The notes: generated by a model not told the origin, from the sequence alone. DNA of 64,000 nt from Photorhabdus thracensis (GCF_001010285.1 NZ_CP011104.1:3472001-3536000); one strand, 5' to 3'; numbered from the stretch's first letter, positions 31,685 to 40,787 are shown. Numbers and translations are program-made.

Positions 31685-32184
31685 ACCCGAATTCTGGATA
31701 AGAAATTGACATGAAGCCTGTTCCAGGAGCAGTGTTTTGGTGCAGGCCGAAACAGCTCCGGGGAGGAACAGGCTATGAACAACTTAGTTGAAATTTTCTG
31801 TGATGTCGATGATTTTTGCCGTTTTTTCATCCCTCAATGGGAACCATTTTGTCTTGATAGCGGGCATCGTTTACGCCGCCGACAAGGTCACATGTATCCT
31901 AGTGAAATCATGACCATTTTGGTCCTTTTTCATCTGTCACATTACCGGGATTTTAAACATTTTTATCTGGAACACATTTGGAAATATCACCACAACGATT
32001 TTCCCACCTTGCTCAGCTATTTCCGTTTTGGCGCCACTATGCAGCTATCTGACTCAATTAAAAGGAAAACCTACAGGTATTGCTTTTATTGATTCCACGA
32101 GTTTGAGTGTCTGCCATAACATTCGCATTCCTCGGCATAAGGTCTTTGCCGGGATAGTAAAGCGCGGAAAAAATTCAATGGGAT
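31685..32184 (+). mobile_element. IS982-family element, copy 2 (truncated)
   Basis: The left end ACCCGAATTCTGGATAAG resembles that of copy 1. The transposase frame starts at 31775 (MNNLVEIFCDVDDFCRFFIP), is shifted near 32020-32030, and then reads IDSTSLSVCHNIRIPRHK up to KRGKNSMG, where it is cut off at about 32184 next to the MATE fragment. A start-codon hairpin (31715-31724 / 31765-31774) is conserved. No right end remains. Confidence 0.8.
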
Positions 32185-32186
32185 GA

Positions 32187-32712
32187 TGTGATGGACGTCC
32201 CCTTTTAATGCCGTATTGCCCATCTCATCAATGCTGTTGGTCATACCTGACGCACTGCCCCGGCGAAGCCTGAAGAAAAGTATGCCGGAGAAATTTTTAA
32301 CTTTGCCTCTCACAATATTCCCGACTTCAGCGTAAAGACTACATAGCAACTGGCTGAGATAGATAATGGAGATCACCATACAGGCAAGGAGAGTACCTAT
32401 CGCGGAACCTTTCATACCCAGCTCAGGCATTCCAAACCGGCCAAACACCAAGCCGATGGTGAGAAAAATATCACTTATCTGACCGGCAAGACCCGCGATG
32501 AAAGTGATCCGGGTTTTGCCAATGCCATTGAAATACGAGGCCATAGAGACATTGAATACCATCACGCCGCCAAAAAAAACGGCATAAAAGAGATATTGTG
32601 ATTCAAGTACGATACTGTCAGCCGGACGCGAGCTAAGCTCCGGTATCAGTGAAATCAGTGGTGCACACAGGGCGAGCACGACACCAGTTGCGAAACCCGT
32701 GAATCCCTGTGG
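32187..32712 (-). pseudogene. MATE-family transporter fragment
   Basis: Leftward frame GFTGFATGVVLALCAPLISL, VSMASYFNGIGKTRITFIAG, LGMKGSAIGTLLACMVISII and a final SGMTNSIDEMGN. This is the N-terminal half of a MATE (multidrug/toxin extrusion) transporter, about four membrane segments. Both ends are lost: upstream it fuses to ketosynthase debris, downstream it is cut by IS982 copy 2. It is probably from a lost natural-product locus. Confidence 0.7.
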
Positions 32713-33240
32713 CCCCTTCCGACTGTGCTTCTTTTGCTCGTGTTCCGGTGCCATGTGCATAAATAGCATCAATGTCGCTGGCAGTAATACCAGCCCGCGA
32801 CAGAAGAAGCTGATGGCAACGGGCGACACTATCCTGATCGGGATTTGTTGGATGTTTGGCATCATTGTTACTGACAGCCGCGACCAGTTCAGCCATAGGG
32901 AGCTGTGTGGGCAGGAGTGAGTCTTCACGCTGCAGAACCAGAAAAGCGGCCCTTCCGAGATAGTGATAAAACGGCGCTTATTTGAGAACGGTTGGCATCG
33001 TTCATTACCCAGTGCGTTCAACATATAAAACCCCGACCAGACTTTTTTTGAGAATGCGTCGCTACCACCAATAACGGCAGCAGAAATCATCCCCCGTTGC
33101 ATATACATAACACCGGAAGAGAGCATTTTATAGTGCTCATTTCGTCCAGTGATATCATCAACCGCAAGCGGATAATAGACATCACCACAGAAGAGATGCG
33201 CAACACGATCTGCCGAGTCATTAAGTTAAATTATTTATAA
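32700..33240 (-). pseudogene. Beta-ketoacyl synthase fragment
   Basis: Leftward from about 33240: RVAHLFCGDVYYPLAVDDIT, then MISAAVIGGSDAFSKKVWSG and, after a one-base shift near 32957, GRAAFLVLQRED ... GITASDIDAIYAHGTGTRAKE. The HGTGT motif is the ketosynthase active-site His signature of FabF/PKS-type enzymes. The N-terminal part (with the catalytic Cys) and the C-terminus are missing. It is joined in frame-shifted fashion to the MATE fragment. Confidence 0.72.
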
Positions 33241-33285
33241 CTTGTATGGGATCAATCTGATCTTGCAAAACCATTAAATAATCTA

Positions 33286-33650
33286 ACCTGAGATTTGCTT
33301 AAGAAGAGAACTAAATGCCTGAGGCACGATCAAAGTTTTTGTCAAAGAAAACAAAATCGTGGAGATCCTCAGGCATGTCTAATTTAGAAGAGCTTTACTG
33401 CTGCGTCGATGATTTTTGCCAAAAATTTATCCCTCTCTGGCATCAACAGTTAATTGAAAATAGCTTGCTCAAACGTCGTCGCGAAGCTTCCCTTTCTCTC
33501 AGTGAAGTGATGACGCTCTTCATTTTATTCCACATGAGCCATTATCGTGATTTTAAAACGTTTTATATTCAGCATGTAAAACACTATCTTAAGGCCGATT
33601 TTCCCCGGTTGGTCAGCTACACCCGGATGTTAACCTTGAAGCAAAGAGCG
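33286..33650 (+). mobile_element. IS982-family element, copy 3 (5' part only)
   Basis: It is a more divergent copy. The left end ACCTGAGATTTGCTTAAG precedes a transposase start at 33375 (MSNLEELYCCVDDFCQKFIP) and continues to HMSHYRDFKTFYIQHVKHYL and RLVSYTRM. It is truncated after about 90 codons. The start-codon hairpin is present with different bases in both arms (33315-33324 / 33367-33376). Confidence 0.78.
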
Positions 33651-33659
33651 CTCATTCCT

Positions 33660-33822
33660 CTCTGTGCTTTTCTTTCGTCACTATCATGAAAAACTGGAAG
33701 TTTGGTCTGGTGATAATATATCGGAATCGGACTACGTGATACTTCCTACTATTCCTACTAATAGCTCTGATGCTGAGATAGGTGAGGGACTGAGGCTCGC
33801 TCTTAGTCGCTGTATCGGTTAA
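33660..33822 (+). pseudogene. 3' fragment resembling a CDI-type immunity gene
   Basis: The frame ending at TAA 33820-33822 reads [28 protein letters not shown] and [19 protein letters not shown]. The pattern of an S-x-E-IGE-x-x-x-LALSRC end resembles C-termini of some contact-dependent inhibition immunity proteins; this is from memory and tentative. It has no start of its own: it is fused to the broken end of IS982 copy 3 and is followed by a good terminator. Confidence 0.35.
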
Positions 33823-33828
33823 ATCAAG

Positions 33829-33859
33829 ATCCCAGCCATAAAAAAGCTGGGATTTTTTT
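33829..33859 (+). terminator. Terminator after immunity-like fragment
   Basis: ATCCCAGC / GCTGGGAT with a 9-base loop and a T7 tail, 6 bases after the stop codon of the fragment. It supports that fragment being the true 3' end of a former gene. Confidence 0.85.
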
Positions 33860-33935
33860 CCCTTTTTGGTTATTCGGCAAGCTGTTTTCTTTTCGGTGAT
33901 TAGTTATCTGAGGATAAAAAAACAGGTATCCATTA

Positions 33936-34817
33936 GAGCCTATCCCAATAGGGTTTTGTTCCAAACTATAATCCCGCACGCAAAATGTAACATAGCTTCA
34001 TAGTTTTCGACCTTCTTTTCCCATCGGATCAGTATCCGGCGAAAGCGATTCATCCAGCTATGAGTCCTCTCGACAACCCATCTTTGAGCTTTAAAGTCCG
34101 TATTCTGGCAGGCATCTGATTCTTCCTTGCGAGACTGGATGTGCGGCTCGTAGTGCCGACTTTGTAGATAGCCTCTCAGCCATTCAGCATCATATCCCTT
34201 ATCCAGACACAGCCTGACCTTTTTACCGGGCTTGCCTGTCTGAAGTGCATCAAGCGTATCTGCAACCAATTTGATATCGTGCGTGTTTGCCGCGGCAACA
34301 ACGAGTGAAAGAGGAAGCCCGTTAGCCTCGGTCATGAGGCTGCGTTTTACGCCTTGTTTCCCCCGGTCCGTGGGGTTACGACCTGTTTTTTTGTCCCCGC
34401 TAAAGGGGATTTGGTCATGCAACCATCCAGTGATAACCACGACCAGTCGATGATCGCGAGATGCTTGCAGGCCAGTAAACCGTTCTGCCAGAAGCGTTCA
34501 AAAACGCCGGCGTCACGCCATTCCTGAAAACGACGGTGAGCCGAACTTGACGAGCATATTCCTGTTGCATTCAGGGCGTTCCATTGGCAGCCCGTTCTGA
34601 GCACAAAGAAGATGGCATCCATAGCGGCGCGGTTATCAACCCGTTTACGATGTGTGCCCAGCGGATGCTGAGTTTTATGTTCGGGAATAAGTGGCGCCAT
34701 TTTTCCCCAAAGTTCATCACTGAGCCGCCATTTGTTGTTTGCCATACTCTCTATACCTTCAGAAATTATCCGTTCTAGAATATTATACAACATGACAATT
34801 CCTTTTGGGATAGGTTC
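33936..34817 (-). mobile_element. IS5-family (IS427-type) insertion sequence, complete
   Basis: 882 bases bounded by inverted ends GAGCCTATCCCAATAGG and (inverted) GAACCTATCCCAAAAGG. It is flanked by a direct TTA duplication (33933-33935 and 34818-34820), which fits the TNA target of the IS427 group. It contains one transposase gene in two frames on the minus strand. It looks structurally intact. Confidence 0.88.
33940..34745 (-). CDS. IS427-type transposase (two frames, -1 frameshift)
   Basis: The first frame starts at the ATG 34745 (MANNKWRLSDELWGKMAPLI) and carries DAIFFVLRTGCQWNAL and SLDGCMTKSPLAG. The second runs to 33940 with GGxKRSLMTEANGLPLSLVV-like catalytic sequence, DKGYDAEWLRGYL and WVVERTHSWMNRFRR (DDE residues). 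The two overlap at seven As (minus strand of 34386-34392). A -1 slip there joins TKSPL to FSGDKKTGRNPTDRG, the usual way such IS make full transposase. Confidence 0.85.
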
Positions 34818-34962
34818 TTAATGCCAGATTTTGAAAAGGTACAGAGTAACCAAAAACAGCTTATTCACTATCATGTTTAATATATTTATCAACGATGTTA
34901 TCCTTTGATTATTTTACATCTACCTAACCTGCTATAACCATTTAAAAGCACAAAATAGAAAT

Positions 34963-35317
34963 ATTAAAGCTTTTATATAAAAGACGGATTTAACTATAAG
35001 TAAAATTTTTTAAAATGACGTTAATTAAGTTTAATAGAATTCCATTAACCATTAAAAGAAAGTTAAAAATAAATCAACGAGAAAAAGAGTATTGTCCGAA
35101 AAAACATAAAAGAGTATTTTATGCCATGACGTGAAAACTGCACAGGATTACTGGTAAAACAGCGTCAATAAAGATAAAAAGTGAGTATGATTAGCGTTGA
35201 TTAAACTTAATAAAAAACAGACATTAAATGTGGTAAAAACAATGGTTAAAACTTCATACCAGTTAAAACCAGAGGTTAAAAAATGGTTTTTAATAACAGT
35301 TTAAAACCTACCTATCA
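34963..35317. repeat. AT-rich non-coding repeat, copy A
   Basis: It shares blocks with 48587-49053. The 33-base block at 34963-34995 matches 48587-48619 with two mismatches (core AAGCTTTTATAT ... GACGGATTTAACT), and 35199-35317 aligns with 48934-49053 (ends TTTTAATAACAGTTTAAA and CCTATCA). The region 34818-35611 otherwise has no gene; it is very A-rich with many TTAA-containing short words. Confidence 0.75.
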
Positions 35318-35611
35318 TAAATCCATAAGTGAAAATAAAAAAATAATTTGCTTTATTAATAGTTATATACCCCGTAAAAAAAGATAAATAAAAATATTAA
35401 TCGGTTAATCAGACAATCTATTTTAAAAAAGGAGCCAACTTTAATAACGTTTTCAATCGGGGAGTGAATTTTTTATCAGCCAGTTAAATAATCATTCATA
35501 AAAAACAGGAATAACAAAATCCGAAAATAAATGATTTAATCGAATACGAACTTGTTTACTCGCAGAATAATTATGTTGCACTTATTATGCGAAACCGCCA
35601 AATAATATTTA

Positions 35612-36122
35612 TTAATTTTTCTTTACTGAAAATAAAATGGTGCGCTCTGTATCATTTTGTTCTATTTTTATGAAAACATTTCCTTTATTCCAATAATTGT
35701 CCTCATTTTTTAGGAACCCTGTGTTTTCAATGTAATTTATTATTTCTATTTTACGATTTGGATTGACATTAAAAAATACAACTTCATTAATCATTGGTTT
35801 TGTTCCATCGGGTGAATCGTAATAAATAACATAATCACTTGAAATAAATGGCATTCCTTTAATTTCATCAAAAGTGAATATGTTATATTCAATAAAATCA
35901 TTTTTCGTATAAATAACATTTCATAATTTTGCTACACATGGCCTTCTTCAACCCATTGTTATATATAGAATTATGAGTAGTATAAGTTGTAGCGCTATTT
36001 TGGAATCTTATTTATGACAAATTAACATTCACAAATAAAAGAGGGATAATTAAAATCACACCCAAACAAACCAATATAATAAATGTTCTCTTTATAAGAT
36101 TACTCAATTCCAATGCCAACAT
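35612..36122 (-). pseudogene. Broken membrane-anchored protein gene (Y)
   Basis: From the ATG at 36122 it reads MLALELSNLIKRTFIILVCL GVILIIPLLF, a single membrane helix, to a TAA at 36012-36014. The same frame then continues open (IRFQNSATTYTTHNSIYNNG) to about 35915, where a one-base shift leads into FIEYNIFTFDEIKGMPFISS ... FIKIEQNDTERTILFSVKKN, ending at 35612. One nonsense and one frameshift thus separate it from a protein of about 170 aa. The family is not recognised. Confidence 0.5.
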
Positions 36123-36160
36123 TTCTTTCTACACCTATGTTATATCCAGTTATATATTTA

Positions 36161-37417
36161 GGGAACCTCTAAAAACTCTCAATACAAAAAATAAGATCAA
36201 TTTTGCACTCACCAATAAATGACCTTATTGTGTATGACTTTTTCTTGCTTTTTCAGGGGAAAAAATAAACTCATCGCTTTTTCATCACATACCGGAATTA
36301 AAAGGCATGAATGCCGGATTTTCCAAAATAAACCAAACGTTGTAAATTATAGCAGGTTGCCTTCAGAGTCATCGCAAAAGTGGCTCGCAGCTGGCCTATC
36401 GTTCGGATAAATTTTTCACCCATCTGAGAGAATGAGCCAAAGATATGTTCTACTCGTGCCCGGGTTTTCGCTATTTTCTTATTTCGGCCTTTCTGACAGT
36501 CTGATAAGGGCTTATTGCGTGACGCTTTCCTCTGAATATGAACACGATAGCCCTGTTCCTTCAGCTCACGTTCACGCATCTGGCTGGCATACCCTTTATC
36601 AGCATAAATGTCCCGACTTGTATTTGACCGATCCAAAACGGCTTCAAAAAACTGGCTGTCATGGACAGCTGCGGTTCCTGTCGCGATGTGGCGGATCACT
36701 TTATATTTTGTATCGACATTAATGGTCAGTTTATAGCCAAAATAACTTTTACCGTTCTTTTTCGTCCAGGTTGCCTCGGTGTCTTTCTGGCATCGTTTGT
36801 TTGCTGTCCAGTTATCCGGGGTTTTACCCTGACGGATTTGTTCATTCTCTTCCTTCTTATTGTGCTGCTTAGGAACTGGAATCAACGTGGCATCAATGAT
36901 TTGACCCCCTCTAGGAATGAATCCCTGTGTCGAAAGCTGATGCTTCGCCTCTTCAAACAACGCTCTGGCACCTGCCTGGCCAATCCGTTTTTCGAAACAC
37001 CAAATCGTGTTACGGTCTGGAATATTAATGACATCGGTCAAGCGACAAAAACGTTGCCAGCTCATTCGGTCAAGCAATTGATATTCCATCTTTTCATCGG
37101 AAAGATTATGGAAATGTTTCAGGATAATGATGCGAACCATCACCTCAGTCGGGAATGGCGGGCGTCCACCTTTGGGAGAAATAATACGTGGCGCGACAAG
37201 GTCTATGGTGTCAGCCAGTGCCGAGAAATCAACATACTTATCAAGAACAAGTAGCGGATCACCTAATTCATCGATTTTTCGACGGTGATATTCGGATGCC
37301 AGCTTGTCTTTTTTTAAAGCAGAACGAGGCGGTATCATGACAGCGCTACCTTGCAGAGATGTACTGTGCCTACATTTTACTCAATTTTGTGGCTGTGAAA
37401 AGTTTTTAGAGGTTCCC
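36161..37417 (-). mobile_element. IS5-family insertion sequence, complete (1257 bp)
   Basis: The ends GGGAACCTCTAAAAACT and its inverted copy AGTTTTTAGAGGTTCCC are perfect over 17 bases. A 4-base direct repeat TTTA flanks it (36157-36160 and 37418-37421). It encodes one uninterrupted transposase. Intact ends, target duplication and an open gene indicate a recent and probably active insertion. It interrupts the broken gene X. Confidence 0.92.
36298..37338 (-). CDS. IS5-family transposase
   Basis: 346 aa, one open frame. The N-terminal domain (LVLDKYVDFSALADTIDLVA, GGRPPFPTEVMVRIIILKHF) is followed by the DDE catalytic core with GGQIIDATLIPVPKQ, the K-rich TKKNGKSYFGYKLTINVD, DIYADKGYASQMRE and KTRARVEHIFGSFSQMG. 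This is the classical IS5 subgroup. It fills most of the element, on the strand opposite to the neighbouring IS4-type transposase. Confidence 0.92.
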   Translation of the reverse strand: MIPPRSALKKDKLASEYHRRKIDELGDPLLVLDKYVDFSALADTIDLVAPRIISPKGGRPPFPTEVMVRIIILKHFHNLSDEKMEYQLLDRMSWQRFCRLTDVINIPDRNTIWCFEKRIGQAGARALFEEAKHQLSTQGFIPRGGQIIDATLIPVPKQHNKKEENEQIRQGKTPDNWTANKRCQKDTEATWTKKNGKSYFGYKLTINVDTKYKVIRHIATGTAAVHDSQFFEAVLDRSNTSRDIYADKGYASQMRERELKEQGYRVHIQRKASRNKPLSDCQKGRNKKIAKTRARVEHIFGSFSQMGEKFIRTIGQLRATFAMTLKATCYNLQRLVYFGKSGIHAF

Positions 37418-37613
37418 TTTAATATGTATTAGTATTTGACTTCTGTCTATATCAGTTATGGGGGATATAGTGTTCAGAAATGCGGGTAAAGACGAATAAT
37501 AAGGCCTGGCGTTATCCCTTAGCATGACCGACATCTACCCATCCTGACTTTTCGGTATAAACCAACCTCCCTCTTTCTATATCACTTCTCTTGCTCATGA
37601 ATTCTCCTATGAT

Positions 37614-39162
37614 TTAGCAAAAACCGCCGTAAACCCTCGTCCAGTGCTGTCTTTCCTACACAAATATTTTAACCCGCCCCCTCGTTATTGAACTTTTTCC
37701 TCATAGATTGATCTCAATAACAAACACGACTTGAGGTAATCTTTATGTTTTCAACCTGCGCTGAACAATGGGCAAATGACACGTTTCAACACGCGGAATT
37801 AGGTGATAAACGCCGTACCAACCGCCTGGTGAAAGTGGCCTGTTCGTTTATAGGACAATCGCTCGTGCAATCTCTTGACTCTCCTGCCGATGTTGAAGCG
37901 GCCTACCGACTGACCCGAAATTCCACCATTGCGCCTCAGGCCATCGCCGAAGCCGGATTTACCGCCACCGTCGCTCACGCTCAACGTTATCATTGCCTGT
38001 TAGCGCTGGAAGACACGACAACCCTGTCATTTTCCCACGAGTTGGTCGCCGATGAACTCGGCTATACCACCTCGACGGAAAAATCCCGGGGCATGCAGGT
38101 ACACTCGGTGTTGTTATTTGCGCCTGAAGAACAACAGGTCGTGGGGTTGATAGAGCAACAGCGCTGGTGTCGAGATGTCAGTGATTATGGCAAAAGCCGA
38201 CAACGCGACACACGCCCTTATGAAGGGAAAGAGAGTTATAAGTGGGAACGGGCCTCACAAGCCGTCGACAGCCGGTTAGGGGAGCAGATGGCCAACGTGA
38301 TTTCTGTCTGTGACCGTGAAGCCGATATCATCGAATATCTGCGTTATAAAACGAGCCAAAAACACCGTTTCGTCATCCGTTCGATGCAAAACCGGCGTAT
38401 TGAGGAAATTCAGGATAAACTTTATGACTTTATCAGCCAGTTACAGAGTGCTGGAGAACGATTAGTTCAGGTCAGACAGAAAGGCGGGCGTCAGGCGCGT
38501 GTCGCGCATTGTGATATCCGTTATGCCGAAGTGACGTTGAAAATCCCCGAAGGAAAAAGCGGTGAAGCGGTGCGGATATTTTATGTCGGTTGCTACGAAA
38601 AAGGTCCTGAGGAGGGGCTTTGCTGGCATCTTCTGACCGCCGAACCCGTCAACAGTCAGGAAGACGCCCATAAAATATTCAGTTATTACGAGCGCCGCTG
38701 GCTGATAGAAGAATTTCACAAAGCGTGGAAAACGGGCGGCACGCAGGTAGAAGCGCTGCGTATGCAAAGCAAAGATAATCTGGAGCGCATGATAGTGCTG
38801 CAGGCCTTTATTGCGGTACGGATACACCCGCTGCGTTTTAGGGGTCTGAACAAAGAAGAAGCAGAGAAAGAGAGCGGTGAGACAGTATTAAGCCCCCTGG
38901 CGTGGAAATTACTGTAGTCAAAATAAGAAAAACGCCGTGTGCCGAAAAAAGCCCCGAGCTTGCATTGGGCCTTCATCAATCTGGGAAAACTGGCCGGCTG
39001 GTACGATTCCAAACGCACGGGTCGAGTCGGATGGGAACGACTTTGGGAAGGTTGGTTTCGGCTGCAAACCCTGATAGACGGCTATTTGCTGGCTAAATCA
39101 GTTGATTTGGAGAGCTGATCAAGAGACAGCACTGGACGAGGGTTTACGGCGGTTTTTGCTAA
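37614..39162 (+). mobile_element. IS4-family (IS50/Tn5-like) insertion sequence
   Basis: 1549 bases with perfect 39-base terminal inverted repeats (37614-37652 and 39124-39162; they begin TTAGCAAAAACCGCCGTAAA). The transposase gene inside has two premature stops. Flanking bases do not form an obvious target duplication (TCCTATGAT vs GTCATCATT), so one flank may have been rearranged. Confidence 0.88.
37745..39118 (+). pseudogene. Tn5-like transposase gene with two nonsense codons
   Basis: The frame is 458 codons: EQWANDTFQHAELGDKRRTN at the N-terminus, catalytic DDE core with LALEDTTTL, VCDREADIIEYL and the YREK-like SYYERRWLIEEFHKAWKTGG, and a Tn5-type C-terminus LHWAFINLGKLAGWYDSKRT. TAG at 38915-38917 (expected Trp) and TAA at 38924-38926 (expected Gln or Lys) cut it after 390 aa. 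Both are single-base changes, so the lesion is recent. Confidence 0.85.
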
Positions 39163-39214
39163 GTCATCATTGATACAAAGCTGTAATTCACCGGATAAAT
39201 TGTTATGAACAGAT

Positions 39215-39281
39215 AAAGCCAGCATGCTTGCATATGTATTGCTATGAGGTTGACATAAGCACACTTTACAATGCTGGCTTT
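39215..39281. repeat. 11-base inverted repeat downstream of modF
   Basis: AAAGCCAGCAT (39215-39225) and ATGCTGGCTTT (39271-39281) are perfect inverted copies 45 bases apart, followed by Ts on the plus side. It could be a transcription barrier between the IS4-type element and modF or the ends of a small mobile repeat. Confidence 0.5.
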
Positions 39282-39311
39282 TGTTTCAGTATTAATGCTC
39301 ATTTTAATACT

Positions 39312-40787
39312 TTAATGATTGATTATTTCTGTTTTATAACGATATATGTCACCATCAGGAATAAATATCAGCCGGTGAGTAATGCATTGCGGAGCATCTT
39401 CCAGATGATGAGAAACAAACAGTAGCTGAGTATCACCGTCAGCAATCATGATATCAATAAAACGTAATATTAACTGACGGTTGAGTGGATCAAGCCCTTG
39501 CAGAGGTTCATCAAGAATCAATAAAGCCGGATGTTTAACCAGAGCACGAGCTATCAGAACCAGCCGTTGTTGTCCCCATGAAAGGCTGTGAAACGGGCTG
39601 TTGGCAACCTGAGCAGATAATCCCAGCAAAGCCAGCCATTCATTGGCCAGCTGTTGCTGGCGATCTGATACTGTCTGGTAAAGACCGATTGAATCGAAGA
39701 AGCCGGACAGAATCACATTACGAACACTGGTACTGACACGGTATTGCAGATGAATACTGTGACTGATATAGCCAATATGGCGTTTGATATCCCAAATCGT
39801 TTCGCCACTACCGCGCTGGCGACCAAACAGCACCAATTCATTACTGTAGCCTTGGGGATGATCTCCGGTAATCAGATTCAGGAGGGTTGATTTTCCAGCA
39901 CCGTTTTGACCAATAATCTGCCAGTGTTCACCCGGGTTTACCTGCCAATCCAGCCCGTGCAAAATGGGTTGTTCGTTATATTGAACCACACCATTACGCA
40001 AGATAATCAAAGGTTGGTCAGGAGGTAACTGATCATCAATACGACATTCATCCGCTTCTGGTAAATGGATACCGTCAAGTTTTTCGCTGTGCACTAGTTG
40101 AGCAACCAGTGGATCCGCCATCACTTTTTCTTTTATACCAGCAGATGTCAGGTGGCAATCTGCCAGTACACCAATTTGATCAACAAAACCTGGGATTTCA
40201 CTGAACCGGTTAAAGATAAGCACCAAAACGATGCCTTTTGCTGACAATGTTTCCAGTAATTCAGCAAGTTGACCACGGGCAAATGCATCAAGGCCATCAA
40301 AAGGCTCATCAAGGATCAGTAAATCAGGTGCAGCCATCAGTGCCTGGCAAAGCAATGTCTTTCGGGTTTCCCCGGTAGAAAGATATTTAAAACGACGGGA
40401 AAGTAAATCCATAATACCGAACTGTTTTGCCAGTTCCAGACAAAGCTCATTATCTTTATGATGAAGCTGAATAATTTCTGCCGCAGTGCGGCCGGTGTCA
40501 TCCTCATCATCACTCAGCATATCAGTATTATTGCGTTGCCACTCTTTCTCAGTCAGTTTTTGTAATTGTTCTAAAGAGACGCGGGCACATGTGCGAAATG
40601 AGCAATTTCGTTCGCCGGAAAGTTGTACTAATTCATTTGACAGCGCACGGGCCAATGATGATTTACCACTACCGTTAGCACCAACAAAAGCCCAGTTTTC
40701 ACCAGAAGTAATTTTTAGTGACGGTAACTGCAAGGTTTGGGTATCACTTAAACGGAAACAGCCTTGCGTTATTTGCAATTCAGACAT
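39312..40787 (-). CDS. modF: ModF, tandem ABC ATPase of the molybdate locus
   Basis: 491 aa with two ABC domains and no membrane part. Domain 1 has Walker A GANGSGKSSLARAL, signature LSTGETRKTLL and Walker B LLILDEPFDGLD. Domain 2 has GQNGAGKSTLLNL, LSWGQQRLVLIARAL and LLILDEPLQGLDPLN. This duplicated layout and 490 aa length match E. coli ModF (PhrA), whose exact role is unclear. It is downstream of modE and on the same strand. Confidence 0.94.
   Translation of the reverse strand: MSELQITQGCFRLSDTQTLQLPSLKITSGENWAFVGANGSGKSSLARALSNELVQLSGERNCSFRTCARVSLEQLQKLTEKEWQRNNTDMLSDDEDDTGRTAAEIIQLHHKDNELCLELAKQFGIMDLLSRRFKYLSTGETRKTLLCQALMAAPDLLILDEPFDGLDAFARGQLAELLETLSAKGIVLVLIFNRFSEIPGFVDQIGVLADCHLTSAGIKEKVMADPLVAQLVHSEKLDGIHLPEADECRIDDQLPPDQPLIILRNGVVQYNEQPILHGLDWQVNPGEHWQIIGQNGAGKSTLLNLITGDHPQGYSNELVLFGRQRGSGETIWDIKRHIGYISHSIHLQYRVSTSVRNVILSGFFDSIGLYQTVSDRQQQLANEWLALLGLSAQVANSPFHSLSWGQQRLVLIARALVKHPALLILDEPLQGLDPLNRQLILRFIDIMIADGDTQLLFVSHHLEDAPQCITHRLIFIPDGDIYRYKTEIINH

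Larger units (their letters stand above)
36100..37598 (-). pseudogene. Broken gene X, split by an IS5 element
   Basis: It starts at the ATG 37598 with SD AGGAG (MSKRSDIERGRL). After shifts it reads YTEKSGWVDVGHAKG, then ITPGLNYSSLPAFLNTISPI TDIDRSQILIHIK up to the IS5 end. Removing the IS and one TTTA copy keeps this frame open through YITGYNIGVERNVGIGIE to TAA 36100-36102, overlapping the start of gene Y. The IS4-family element ends 5 bases upstream of its SD. The family is uncertain. Confidence 0.5.

Noticed and set aside
36661-37254. 197-codon rightward open frame inside the IS5 transposase
   Set aside because: Opposite strand of an intact transposase; no domain.
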